From a virus, in IMG/VR virus record IMGVR_UViG_3300048997_000067, positions 1 through 40,248 of that record: a stretch of 40,248 nt of DNA; one strand, 5' to 3'. The first letter of the stretch is position 1; each line of letters opens with the position of its first letter. Positions 20,376 through 26,744 of the stretch are shown here, piece by piece. The notes under the pieces were generated by a model, which had not been told where the DNA came from, searched no databases, and saw only the letters and a list, made by a program, of their open reading frames with translations. The position numbers and the translations under genes were made by a program.

Positions 20376-20726
20376 TTAGCCTGTTTTTTGACGCCTCAGG
20401 CCGGCATCCTCGATGGCTTTCGAGATGCGCTCTTTCTCGCTGGGGGGGAGCGCTTCGTACTTTTCCGCAACCGCTGCAGGGGTCAAATATTGGGGACCCT
20501 TTGACCGGGAACCCTCTTTCCATAGCAGCCATTCTCGGGTGGTGCGCAAGGCTTCGGCAAGCTCTGCAGCATGGCGTTGCGGGCGCTTTGGGCCGCCGCC
20601 CTCGATCCAGTTAATGTTCGATTGGCTGTAGCCAACCTCCTCGCCAAGCCTCTCCTGCGACAGGCCAAGCTCCTCGCGGCGCTCCCTCACCCTCGCCCCG
20701 AAGGCGACTGAATCGACCTTGCGCAT
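20376..20726 (-). CDS. CI-like transcriptional repressor without peptidase domain
   Basis: 116 residues from ATG 20726. The N-terminal HTH is of lambda-repressor type: FGARVRERREELGLSQERLG, EEVGYSQSNINWIEGG, then AELAEALRTTREWLLWKEGS. The remaining 45 residues are a short helical tail (LTPAAVAEKYEALPPSEKER); there is no S24/LexA self-cleavage domain. It faces the cro-like gene across an 85-base control region and is the obvious immunity repressor. A -10 hexamer TAGAAT (complement of 20734-20739) ends 7 bases before the ATG, so the main transcript is probably leaderless. Confidence 0.85.
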   Translation of the reverse strand: MRKVDSVAFGARVRERREELGLSQERLGEEVGYSQSNINWIEGGGPKRPQRHAAELAEALRTTREWLLWKEGSRSKGPQYLTPAAVAEKYEALPPSEKERISKAIEDAGLRRQKTG

Positions 20727-20811
20727 AAGCGCAATTCTACTGAATTTTAGGTGGGCCGTCCCCCACAGATTTTTAGGTTGACTTTCACCTAAATTTGGGT
20801 TTGATGGGGGC
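20727..20811. promoter_or_regulatory. CI/Cro divergent promoter and operator region
   Basis: Holds the repressor's -10 TAGAAT (complement of 20734-20739) and, rightward, a -35 TTGACT at 20778-20783 with a weak -10 TTGATG at 20801-20806. Operator elements: ACCTAAATTTGGGT (20787-20800), a near-perfect 14-bp palindrome shared with the PL region, and half-sites TAGGT at 20748-20752 and 20774-20778. Both early promoters have TAGGTTGAC over the -35, so one repressor can shut both. Confidence 0.7.
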
Positions 20812-21030
20812 ATGTCTTCGACCGAAGCACTAAAACTCGCATGTGAACGGGCGGGCGGGCAAAAGCCGCTCGCCGATCGTATCGGAACCACGCAATCGCA
20901 GGTTTGGTATTGGCTGTCCCGCTCCAAGCGAGGGGTGCCTGGCGAGTTTGTATTGCCCATCGAGCGCGAGACTGGCGTTCCGCGACATGAGCTAAGGCCC
21001 GACCTGTATCCGGCAGAGGTGGGAGCGTGA
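20812..21030 (+). CDS. Cro/YdaS-like regulator
   Basis: 72 residues. An HTH of the YdaS/Cro kind: ALKLACERAGGQKPLADRIG, then TTQSQVWYWLSRSKRGVPGE and IERETGVPRHELRPDLYP. It is divergent from the repressor gene, the normal cro position. The ATG is 5 bases after the proposed -10, so the message may have almost no leader; the GGGGG just before the ATG is too close to be a normal ribosome site. It would repress the early promoters during lytic growth. Confidence 0.82.
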   Translation: MSSTEALKLACERAGGQKPLADRIGTTQSQVWYWLSRSKRGVPGEFVLPIERETGVPRHELRPDLYPAEVGA

Positions 21031-21241
21031 GGGCGATAGCGGGCGAATTTCAGAACCGTCATCGTCGCCGCCCGGATTGCAATTCCACGTTTCCGCCACG
21101 TCCAATCTTGCCACAATGTGAGGTAGCGGACAACGGAATGAATCTGCATCGCAGAGTTGCGGGGAGCACTGCAACAATCCAGGGAACAAAACCATTCCGG
21201 TGTTTTCGTAGGGTGTCGTTGCGTCAATCGAGGGGCTGTAC

Positions 21242-21616
21242 ATGCGTGTCGTATCGTCTGGTTCTGAAATCGTTGCAATCAATGCCGCGGCGGAATCCCG
21301 CCACGAAACTTTGCCGGCCGCCGCCGCCAACAATCGCGGCAACATCCTGCCGCAGGCCGAATGGTTCGCCGTCATGGCGCGCGAGCTCTGGGCCTTCAAG
21401 GTCGGCGCGCACCTTCAACATCATCTCGGCTACAGCGACCGGACGTGTCGCGCCTGGGGCTCTGCCGAGAGCGAGCCGCCAGCTAGAGCGCTCGCCCTTC
21501 TACTTCGCACCGAAGATGGCCCGCGCGTACTCGCCTACATCATGCGCGGTTCTGACGCGGAATGGTGGGCTGCTCTCCAGGCCGCCGCCGCCGCACTTGG
21601 CTGCATAGAGAAATAG
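21242..21616 (+). CDS. Predicted DNA-binding early protein
   Basis: 124 residues. The conserved-looking core is WFAVMARELWAFKVGAHLQH, then HLGYSDRTCRAWGSAESEPP (an HTH-like turn), followed by ALALLLRTEDGPRVLAYIM and EWWAAL. Similar proteins stand after cro in other alphaproteobacterial prophages; the function is not established. The 211 bases upstream (21031-21241) hold no convincing gene; they contain the near-palindrome GATTGCAATTC. Confidence 0.7.
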   Translation: MRVVSSGSEIVAINAAAESRHETLPAAAANNRGNILPQAEWFAVMARELWAFKVGAHLQHHLGYSDRTCRAWGSAESEPPARALALLLRTEDGPRVLAYIMRGSDAEWWAALQAAAAALGCIEK

Positions 21617-21631
21617 GGGAGGGGAAACCGA

Positions 21632-22069
21632 ATGCAGAAAACTCAAGAGCCTTACTCGCTGGCTGAAAAACTGCGCCTGTTGAAGGCAATTGAGGACAAG
21701 CTGCGGCCCTATGAAATCCGCGCCCTATTCCCCAATCGCACCGAGCGGGCGATCTATACCAAGATCCGATACGAGAAGCACAAAGAACTCAATAAGTCTC
21801 TACGGATTACCCACATCGGGGTGAGGCCAGATGATGAGCCTCCTGTGTCCGACGCCGATGCCGTCTCGTCAAATCTCGACAACCAGGAACAGGACGCGCG
21901 CTTCCAAGATGCGCTGAGAGCGGCAATCGATGCCGGGCTCGAAATATTCCCGGTATCGTCGCGTAATCTTCCTTGCGGCGAATTCCGGCCGGTGCACTTT
22001 GATCGGCAGTCCGGTGTGTCGTTCGGGCGCTCGCCTGCACTTCTCTGTGCAGAACTCGGATCGCGCTAG
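21632..22069 (+). CDS. Myb/SANT-like HTH protein
   Basis: 145 residues from ATG 21632, preceded by a GA-rich ribosome site (AGGGGAGGGGAAA). The N-terminal 50 residues look like a SANT/Myb-type HTH: YSLAEKLRLLKAIEDKLRPY, then EIRALFPNRTERAIYTKIRY. The middle is acidic linker; the end has a basic and Cys-containing stretch. It may be an early or late gene regulator. It is followed by the 500-base gap. Confidence 0.65.
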   Translation: MQKTQEPYSLAEKLRLLKAIEDKLRPYEIRALFPNRTERAIYTKIRYEKHKELNKSLRITHIGVRPDDEPPVSDADAVSSNLDNQEQDARFQDALRAAIDAGLEIFPVSSRNLPCGEFRPVHFDRQSGVSFGRSPALLCAELGSR

Positions 22070-22530
22070 GCTTAGTTCAATTTCGCTCCTAGTCGTTGCG
22101 TATCGCGTGTCGTTTCACCGCTTAGCGAGAGCGCAACCTTTGAACTTGCTCAAACCAAATACTGCTGAGTCGTCGGACGCCCATGGACACTCTGGGGCGG
22201 CTCAGGATGCGTGGTCACCAGGGGGCCCGGCTACAGCCACATCCCGATCCGAAATGCACGAGGGACTGCCGCAGGGCGACCGATAACCCTGCAAGTTGGT
22301 GCAAAGGGTGTCCGCGCGGTCGCGAGACATCTGCCCAAAGCGACGGCCGGCTCCGTTGAGCACCGAATCGCAAGGGCCTAGGGGACGGGTCCGGCACGCT
22401 GCTGGGCCTAGTCTTCCTATGCCCTTCGCTCCGACCTCACCATTGAGCACGACAGTAGAACAGTAAGACGAAAATACCCCGCCGAAATCGAAAGCGCGCC
22501 GCGAAATAGGTTTTCTTCCTTCCTCAATAG
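22070..22530. other. Gene-free stretch between early-right genes
   Basis: No frame here has a credible start, ribosome site or protein-like composition on either strand. Visible structure: a hairpin at 22286-22309 (ACCCT-GCA with TGC-AA-AGGGT), two copies of GGGCCTAG at 22374 and 22404, and the 12-bp repeats directly downstream. A -35-like TTGAGC with TAAGAC 15 bases on is present near 22444 but weak. A replication origin or a small regulatory RNA are the likely options. Confidence 0.5.
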
Positions 22531-22573
22531 GGCGGAAATTCTGGTGGAAAAAACGGTGGAATTTCCGGTGGAA
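22531..22573 (+). repeat. Four 12-bp tandem repeats (iteron-like)
   Basis: GGCGGAA or GGTGGAA begins at 22531, 22543, 22555 and 22567, exactly 12 bp apart, with A/T-rich pentamers between. The array ends at the start of the 22579 gene, and the last unit doubles as its ribosome site. Regular units at about one helical turn, next to a candidate replication gene, suggest initiator or regulator binding. Confidence 0.7.
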
Positions 22574-22578
22574 TGCAA

Positions 22579-22896
22579 ATGAAGCCAAAGAACCTGACTA
22601 GGTTGATGGCTCTCGGGCTGCCGGCTACCGCGCTGGCGGAAGTGCTCGCTATCTTCACCGAGGAAACCGCCCCCTTTGAAAAGCGCCGCGCCTATGACCG
22701 GGATCGGAAGGCAAAAAAGGCGGCGGCGCCGGAAGCTGGTCCGGTAAATGGCCACGCGGTCGCGGGCGTCGAGATCAAAGTGGATACCCCGCAATGGCGA
22801 GCCTGGGAAAAATTCCGGGGAAAATCCCTGCCATGCGGGCGTTCAGGCGTGTGGGTTGTTGAAACCGAATGGCCACCAGAACATCGGGGAAATTGA
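22579..22896 (+). CDS. Possible replisome-organiser-like early protein
   Basis: 105 residues from ATG 22579 (ATG 22573 is possible but touches the ribosome site GGTGGA). N-terminal helix LTRLMALGLPATALAEVLAI, then a basic block (FEKRRAYDRDRKAKKAA), a linker, and a C-terminal module DTPQWRAWEKFRGKSLPC ending GVWVVETEWPP. The basic block and the W-rich end resemble pieces of phage replication organisers, without the central domain. It sits beside the 12-bp repeats. Replication role is inference. Confidence 0.6.
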   Translation: MKPKNLTRLMALGLPATALAEVLAIFTEETAPFEKRRAYDRDRKAKKAAAPEAGPVNGHAVAGVEIKVDTPQWRAWEKFRGKSLPCGRSGVWVVETEWPPEHRGN

Positions 22897-23502
22897 ATGA
22901 GCCTATCCGAGCAAGCTCTCGACCTTCTTCACCGCCAGCCCGGCCGCAAGCGCATATCCTCCCGCCGCCCGGAGGCCGAGCGCGACCACCGCCCTGTCGA
23001 GCCTGCGCATGTCATCCAGGGCCCCGCACTCGCCATCAGGATAAAACACATGGGTGCGACCGCAGACAACGCGAAGGACGAGAACCACGCCACGACGCTC
23101 GGCCAGATGCTACTTCGCTGGAAAGCCAATCAGACCGACCCTTCCGGTATTTCCAGAGACCAGTTCACGGCCGCTGGCGACTACCGCAGAGTCGTGGTCA
23201 GCCATCACCGCCTCATGGGGGTGCCATCGGCCAATCCGCGCGCCACGGACCTCCTGTGCCCCGGCAAAGGGATAGACTGCTCGCCTGAGCCCGACCAGGA
23301 AGTTATTGATCGCATCCGGGGGGAGTTTCGGAACTGCCGCCGCGTGCTTCTCGATTGCGGAGCCGAGGTCGGGGCCGGGTCTCGGATTAACAAGCTGGTC
23401 TATGCCGTCTGTATCGAAGATGTCCACATATCGACGCTGCAATGGTTTGACTTCGGGAACCTGCGCAACGGGCTGAATGCGCTGGCGAGGTATTTCAAAT
23501 AG
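22897..23502 (+). CDS. Protein of unknown function
   Basis: 201 residues, starting right after the previous stop (TGAATG). The N-terminal third is basic and Pro/Arg-rich; the middle has helical stretches (MGATADNAKDENHATTLGQM); the C-terminal half looks folded: VIDRIRGEFRNCRRVLLDCG, then INKLVYAVCIEDVHI and LRNGLNALARYFK. Two Cys in the middle (LLCPGKGIDCSPEP) could form a site. It is the largest protein of the early-right set, so a late regulator is conceivable. No family recognised. Confidence 0.65.
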   Translation: MSLSEQALDLLHRQPGRKRISSRRPEAERDHRPVEPAHVIQGPALAIRIKHMGATADNAKDENHATTLGQMLLRWKANQTDPSGISRDQFTAAGDYRRVVVSHHRLMGVPSANPRATDLLCPGKGIDCSPEPDQEVIDRIRGEFRNCRRVLLDCGAEVGAGSRINKLVYAVCIEDVHISTLQWFDFGNLRNGLNALARYFK

Positions 23503-23520
23503 GGGATAGGAGAAAGCCAC

Positions 23521-23769
23521 ATGACAGAGATGGATCGGAAAGTAGGCGAGGCTTGGGAAAAACGTAAGACGGAGGGAAAGATCTATGGCCACTCCCGTAG
23601 CGAGGTTACCAACAAGGTACTCGAAGAATTTGAGCGCACACTGAGCCCGGAACAGTTCGATATCATGCTGCTCAAAAGCGACGGGTTGGTGGGAAGCTTC
23701 GGTGCTTTCAAGGCTTACGAATTGCATACCCGCATCTTGCTTCGACTACTGGCCGCTGCTGGCAAATGA
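23521..23769 (+). CDS. Small protein of unknown function
   Basis: 82 residues. MTEMDRKVGEAWEKRKTEGK, then a mixed helical region (TNKVLEEFERTLSPEQFDIM) and a Leu-rich end (HTRILLRLLAAAGK). TAGGAGA lies a good distance before the ATG. The stop overlaps the next start (ATGA). Function unknown. Confidence 0.66.
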   Translation: MTEMDRKVGEAWEKRKTEGKIYGHSRSEVTNKVLEEFERTLSPEQFDIMLLKSDGLVGSFGAFKAYELHTRILLRLLAAAGK

Positions 23770-23984
23770 CCCCCCAACAACCTGTGGACAACTCCGAAGC
23801 CCTCCACGCCAAGATCGACCTCCTACGCGAAGCCCTTAAACCCTTCGCCGACAGCCTATGGCGCTGGGAAATCCGCCCTGGCTATATCAACTCCGCACAA
23901 GACACCTTCACGCTGGGCGATGTGAACTATCTCACGGTCGGGGATATCAAGCGGGCGGCCAAGGCGTATCACAGCGGATCATAG
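23766..23984 (+). CDS. Small protein of unknown function
   Basis: 72 residues. MTPQQPVDNSEALHAKIDLL, then EALKPFADSLWRWEIRPGYI and a short strand-rich end (TFTLGDVNYLTVGDIKRAAK). The LREALKPFAD element is common in small phage proteins of unknown role. Coupled to the previous gene by ATGA. Confidence 0.68.
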   Translation: MTPQQPVDNSEALHAKIDLLREALKPFADSLWRWEIRPGYINSAQDTFTLGDVNYLTVGDIKRAAKAYHSGS

Positions 23985-23993
23985 GAGACATAG

Positions 23994-24131
23994 ATGCGCA
24001 TCTATTGGCTGTGGGGATTAGCCGAACGGATGGAACTGAACGATGCGTGGCCCCGCCGGCTCTGGGCTACAATCAGCAAATGGCAGGACCGCGCCTATGG
24101 GTGGCATCACCCGGATGATTGGTACGAATGA
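23994..24131 (+). CDS. Small Trp-rich protein
   Basis: 45 residues: MRIYWLWGLAERMELNDAWP, then RLWATISKWQDRAYGWHHPD, ending DWYE, with eight Trp. An AGGAGA lies 7 bases before ATG 23994. The dense aromatic content and the linked neighbours argue for a real, compact protein. Function unknown. Confidence 0.62.
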   Translation: MRIYWLWGLAERMELNDAWPRRLWATISKWQDRAYGWHHPDDWYE

Positions 24132-24193
24132 GCATCATATCCCTTGACGGCCGCCGACGACACCTATATGCGGGAAATTACATCATTCAGTAA
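24128..24193 (+). CDS. Possible 21-residue peptide
   Basis: ATG 24128 overlaps the previous stop (ATGA) and reads MSIISLDGRRRHLYAGNYII plus one residue, ending just before the terminator stem. Start coupling is the only support. It may be a leader-like peptide or chance. Confidence 0.3.
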   Translation: MSIISLDGRRRHLYAGNYIIQ

Positions 24194-24195
24194 TG

Positions 24196-24223
24196 CGCCC
24201 GCAGGGACCATCCCGAGCGGGCG
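24196..24223 (+). terminator. Nested-hairpin terminator after the early-right genes
   Basis: CGCCCGC (24196-24202) pairs with GCGGGCG (24217-24223); inside, GGGA-CCA-TCCC forms a second stem. TTTCGCGTTT follows. It ends the early-right transcript or is the point where a late antiterminator acts. Moderate T tract, strong stem. Confidence 0.65.
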
Positions 24224-24356
24224 TTTCGCGTTTCGGGCCGCGTCCCCACGTAAGCCCGATTGCCGGCGGCGGCCACTTGCATCACCCGGCACATGATGGC
24301 CCCGCCGGCTCCTATTCAGTTCGACCACTTTGGGAGATCACGCAGGGAGGAGCAAT

Positions 24357-24599
24357 ATGAAACACATCGTCATTGTTACCAGGATTCTACAGTATCAGTT
24401 CGAGATCGAGGCCGCGGACGAGCACGATGCCTATCGCGTCGCGAAGGAACGGGCCGCTGCTGGGTTTCCAGGAATGCAGTTCGCGGACATTTCGCAGTTT
24501 CACACCATCAAGATGTTGCAATGCACGGGGACGCCGACGGTGACCCACACCGTTGGTGAAACACGGCCGCCTGCGCCCAAGCGGGCCGCGCGCAAATAA
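24357..24599 (+). CDS. Small protein of unknown function
   Basis: 80 residues from ATG 24357, six bases after GGGAGGAG. MKHIVIVTRILQYQFEIEAA looks like a beta strand pair; then DEHDAYRVAKERAAAGFPGM, typical of small phage proteins with a DA..VA.E pattern; the end is basic. It is isolated between a terminator upstream and paired hairpins downstream, hinting at separate expression. Confidence 0.66.
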   Translation: MKHIVIVTRILQYQFEIEAADEHDAYRVAKERAAAGFPGMQFADISQFHTIKMLQCTGTPTVTHTVGETRPPAPKRAARK

Positions 24600-24606
24600 G
24601 CTCCCA

Positions 24607-24689
24607 TTCGGGGACTTCCTCCAGTTGGCCCCGAAGGCCGGCGGCGCCTCGACCACACGCAGCGATGCGCTCCCTGGGTTCCGCCGGCC
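24607..24689 (+). terminator. Two hairpins before the packaging genes
   Basis: TTCGGGG (24607-24613) pairs with CCCCGAA (24629-24635). A second perfect 9-bp pair, GGCCGGCGG (24636-24644) with CCGCCGGCC (24681-24689), is followed by GCCCTTTT. The second can end transcription from upstream or mark an antitermination point before the late operon; a packaging-site role is also possible at this position next to the small terminase. Confidence 0.5.
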
Positions 24690-24711
24690 GCCCTTTTGAA
24701 GGAGGCGATTT

Positions 24712-24834
24712 ATGGATAATTGGAATCTGCCGCCGCCGTCTTTGACTCCATGGGACAAAGAGTTCCTTGGAAAATGCTTCGCCGTTATGGGGGCGGGCAT
24801 CATCCTGATGTGGTTGGGTGGCGCATTCGCATAA
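24712..24834 (+). CDS. Small membrane protein at the head of the packaging operon
   Basis: 40 residues: a Pro-rich start (MDNWNLPPPSLTPWDKEFLG) followed by one membrane helix (CFAVMGAGIILMWLGGAFA). AAGGAGG lies 7 bases before ATG 24712, among the best ribosome sites in the genome. Its TAA overlaps the small terminase start (TAATG), so it may also tune terminase translation. Function unknown. Confidence 0.66.
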   Translation: MDNWNLPPPSLTPWDKEFLGKCFAVMGAGIILMWLGGAFA

Positions 24835-25340
24835 TGGGCGTTGGCAGGCCGTCCGATTATTCCCCGGAAGTGGCCGACAAGATTTGCGGTCTGATTGCAG
24901 ACGGCCAATCGCTTCGCGAGATATGCGAGGCTGATGAAATGCCTGATAAAGCGACAGTATTTCGGTGGCTGGATAAGCACGAGGAATTTCGCGACCAATA
25001 CGCGCGTGCGCGCGAGGCTCAGGCCGAACATTGGGCCGATGAAATTCTCGAGATAGCCGACGACGGCTCGAATGACTGGATGGAGCGCCAGAGCCGCGAT
25101 GGTTCCACCCAGGAGGTAATCAACAGCGAGCACGTCACGCGGTCCCGCCTGCGGGTGGATTCGCGCAAATGGCTCATGTCGAAGCTGGCGCCCAAGAAAT
25201 ACGGGGATCGGGTTGACCTCACACATGCCGGCCCTGACGGCGGCCCCGTCAAGATTGAGCAAATCCAACGTGTCATCGTCGACCCTAAGCATTCCGACAG
25301 CGAGAGTGTTTCGCCCGCTCCTGGAACCGAGCCGGTATAA
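24834..25340 (+). CDS. terS: Terminase small subunit (Sf6-like)
   Basis: 168 residues from ATG 24834, which overlaps the previous stop. It has the compact HTH of the Sf6 group: GVGRPSDYSPEVADKICGLI, then ADGQSLREICEADEMPDKAT and VFRWLDKHEEFRDQYARARE. The central part oligomerises (AEHWADEILEIADD), and the C-terminal block VDSRKWLMSKLAPKKYGDRV is the usual end of this family. It selects phage DNA at pac for headful packaging. It overlaps the large subunit gene. Confidence 0.92.
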   Translation: MGVGRPSDYSPEVADKICGLIADGQSLREICEADEMPDKATVFRWLDKHEEFRDQYARAREAQAEHWADEILEIADDGSNDWMERQSRDGSTQEVINSEHVTRSRLRVDSRKWLMSKLAPKKYGDRVDLTHAGPDGGPVKIEQIQRVIVDPKHSDSESVSPAPGTEPV

Positions 25341-26571
25341 GGCTGCAGACGGGGGCCGTGGCTCGGGCAAGTCGCACTTTTTCAGCGAGCTCCTTGTCGA
25401 GGACAGCCTGGCCGAAAAAGGCCTTCTTTCCGTCTGCATCCGCGAAGTGCAAAAGACGCTGCAGGACTCCTCGAAGCGCCTGATCGAGCACAAGCTGGCG
25501 GTCCACAATCTCGGCGAGCCGGAAGGCTTCAAGGTCTGGAAGGACCGGATCGAGACGCCCGGCGACGGCGCCATCATCTTCAACGGGATGCAGGATCACA
25601 CCGCGGAGTCGATCAAGTCGCTCGCCGGCTTCAAGCGGGCATGGATCGACGAAGCGCAGATGCTATCGGTGCGCAGCCTCACGCTGCTGCGGCCGACCAT
25701 TCGCGAGCCCGGCTCGCAGATATGGGCGAGCTGGAACCCGCGCCGCAAATCGGACGCGATCGATCAGTTCTTGCGCGGCTCCCCGCCGAAGGGCGCCGCG
25801 ATCGTGCGGGCGAACTGGCGCGACAATCCCTGGTTCACGGCCGAGATGGAAGCCGAGCGCCGGCACGACCTTGAGCATTACCCCGAGCGTTACGACCATA
25901 TCTGGGAAGGCGAATACGCCAAGGCGTTCGACGGTGCCTACTTCGCCAGGCAATTGACCCAGGCCAAGGCGCAGGGCCGCATCGGTCGGGTGGCAGCCGA
26001 TCCATTGTTGCCGTTGCGGGCCTGCTGGGATCTGGGCGGTTCCGGCGCCAGCGCCGATGCCATGTCGATCTGGATCGTGCAGTGGGTCGATCGCGAAATC
26101 CGCGTGCTCGACTACATCGAAGGCCAGGGCCAAGTGCTGGCCTATTACGTCAACGAATTGCGTTCCCGCGGCTACAGCCACGCGATCTGTCATTTGCCGC
26201 ATGACGGCGTGAACGCCAACAGCGTTACCGGCAAGCGGTATGAAGACCACTTGCGCGACGCCGGTTTCGATGTGCCAGAGCCCACGCCCAACCAGGGCAA
26301 GGGCGCGGCGATGATGCGCGTCGAGGCCGTGCGGCGGATTCTCCCGCGCTGCTGGTTCAACGAAGCGTCAACGGAAGCCGGCCGCGATGCTCTCGGCTTC
26401 TATCACGAGCACAAGGACGAGGAGCGCAAGGTGGGGCTGGGGCCAGATCATGATTGGTCGTCCCACGCGGCCGACGCCTTCGGGCTGATGGCGATCGTTT
26501 ACGAAGAACCGGAGCGCGAGCGCGAGAAAGCGCGGGGCGCGCACGCATTTGAAGGATCGTGGATGGGATGA
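25270..26571 (+). CDS. terL: Terminase large subunit
   Basis: About 433 residues. No ATG lies at a natural place; GTG 25270 puts the family's opening PTARVFRPLLEPSRYK near residue 8, while ATG 25225 or TTG 25213 would add 15-19. Walker A is GGRGSGKS; Walker B is AWIDEAQ. The coupling block SWNPRRKSDAIDQ follows. The RNase H-like nuclease shows ACWDLGGSGASADAM, HLPHDG and HDWSSHAADAFGL, supplying three acidic residues. It powers DNA translocation and makes the headful cut. Confidence 0.93.
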   Translation: MSSSTLSIPTARVFRPLLEPSRYKAADGGRGSGKSHFFSELLVEDSLAEKGLLSVCIREVQKTLQDSSKRLIEHKLAVHNLGEPEGFKVWKDRIETPGDGAIIFNGMQDHTAESIKSLAGFKRAWIDEAQMLSVRSLTLLRPTIREPGSQIWASWNPRRKSDAIDQFLRGSPPKGAAIVRANWRDNPWFTAEMEAERRHDLEHYPERYDHIWEGEYAKAFDGAYFARQLTQAKAQGRIGRVAADPLLPLRACWDLGGSGASADAMSIWIVQWVDREIRVLDYIEGQGQVLAYYVNELRSRGYSHAICHLPHDGVNANSVTGKRYEDHLRDAGFDVPEPTPNQGKGAAMMRVEAVRRILPRCWFNEASTEAGRDALGFYHEHKDEERKVGLGPDHDWSSHAADAFGLMAIVYEEPEREREKARGAHAFEGSWMG

Positions 26572-26606
26572 CGCGCCGCGAAAGGTGGAAGCTGGGAGGC
26601 GATGAA

Positions 26607-26744
26607 ATGACGCGCCTCAACGAACTCGACCGTCTTGAGATGTGGGATGTCTGCCGACGCATGCGGCCGGATTGGACGGGAGAGAAGTTCGAAGAACACT
26701 GGAAAGAGTTCTGCCGTCTCAAGGAACAGCACGCCAAGTCATGA
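26607..26744 (+). CDS. Small conserved-position protein between terminase and portal
   Basis: 45 residues from ATG 26607, 8 bases after GGGAGG; earlier in-frame ATGs (26559, 26568) lack a ribosome site. MTRLNELDRLEMWDVCRRMR, then PDWTGEKFEEHWKEFCRLKE. The stop overlaps the portal start (ATGA). Small acidic/aromatic proteins of this size recur at this place in rhizobial P22-like phages. Function unknown. Confidence 0.7.
   Translation: MTRLNELDRLEMWDVCRRMRPDWTGEKFEEHWKEFCRLKEQHAKS

Noticed and set aside
21027-21608. 193-codon plus-strand frame after the cro-like gene
   Set aside because: Starts GTGA at the cro stop, which looked like coupling, but the sequence is Arg/Pro/Cys-rich and conflicts with the better-supported 21242-21616 gene.
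22531-22573. CRISPR-like array
   Set aside because: Units are 12 bp with 5-bp gaps and no spacers of usual length; no Cas genes anywhere in the window.
24387-25583. 398-codon minus-strand frame opposite the terminase genes
   Set aside because: Shadow of terS/terL; composition is Arg/Pro/Ser-rich and no start signal is present.
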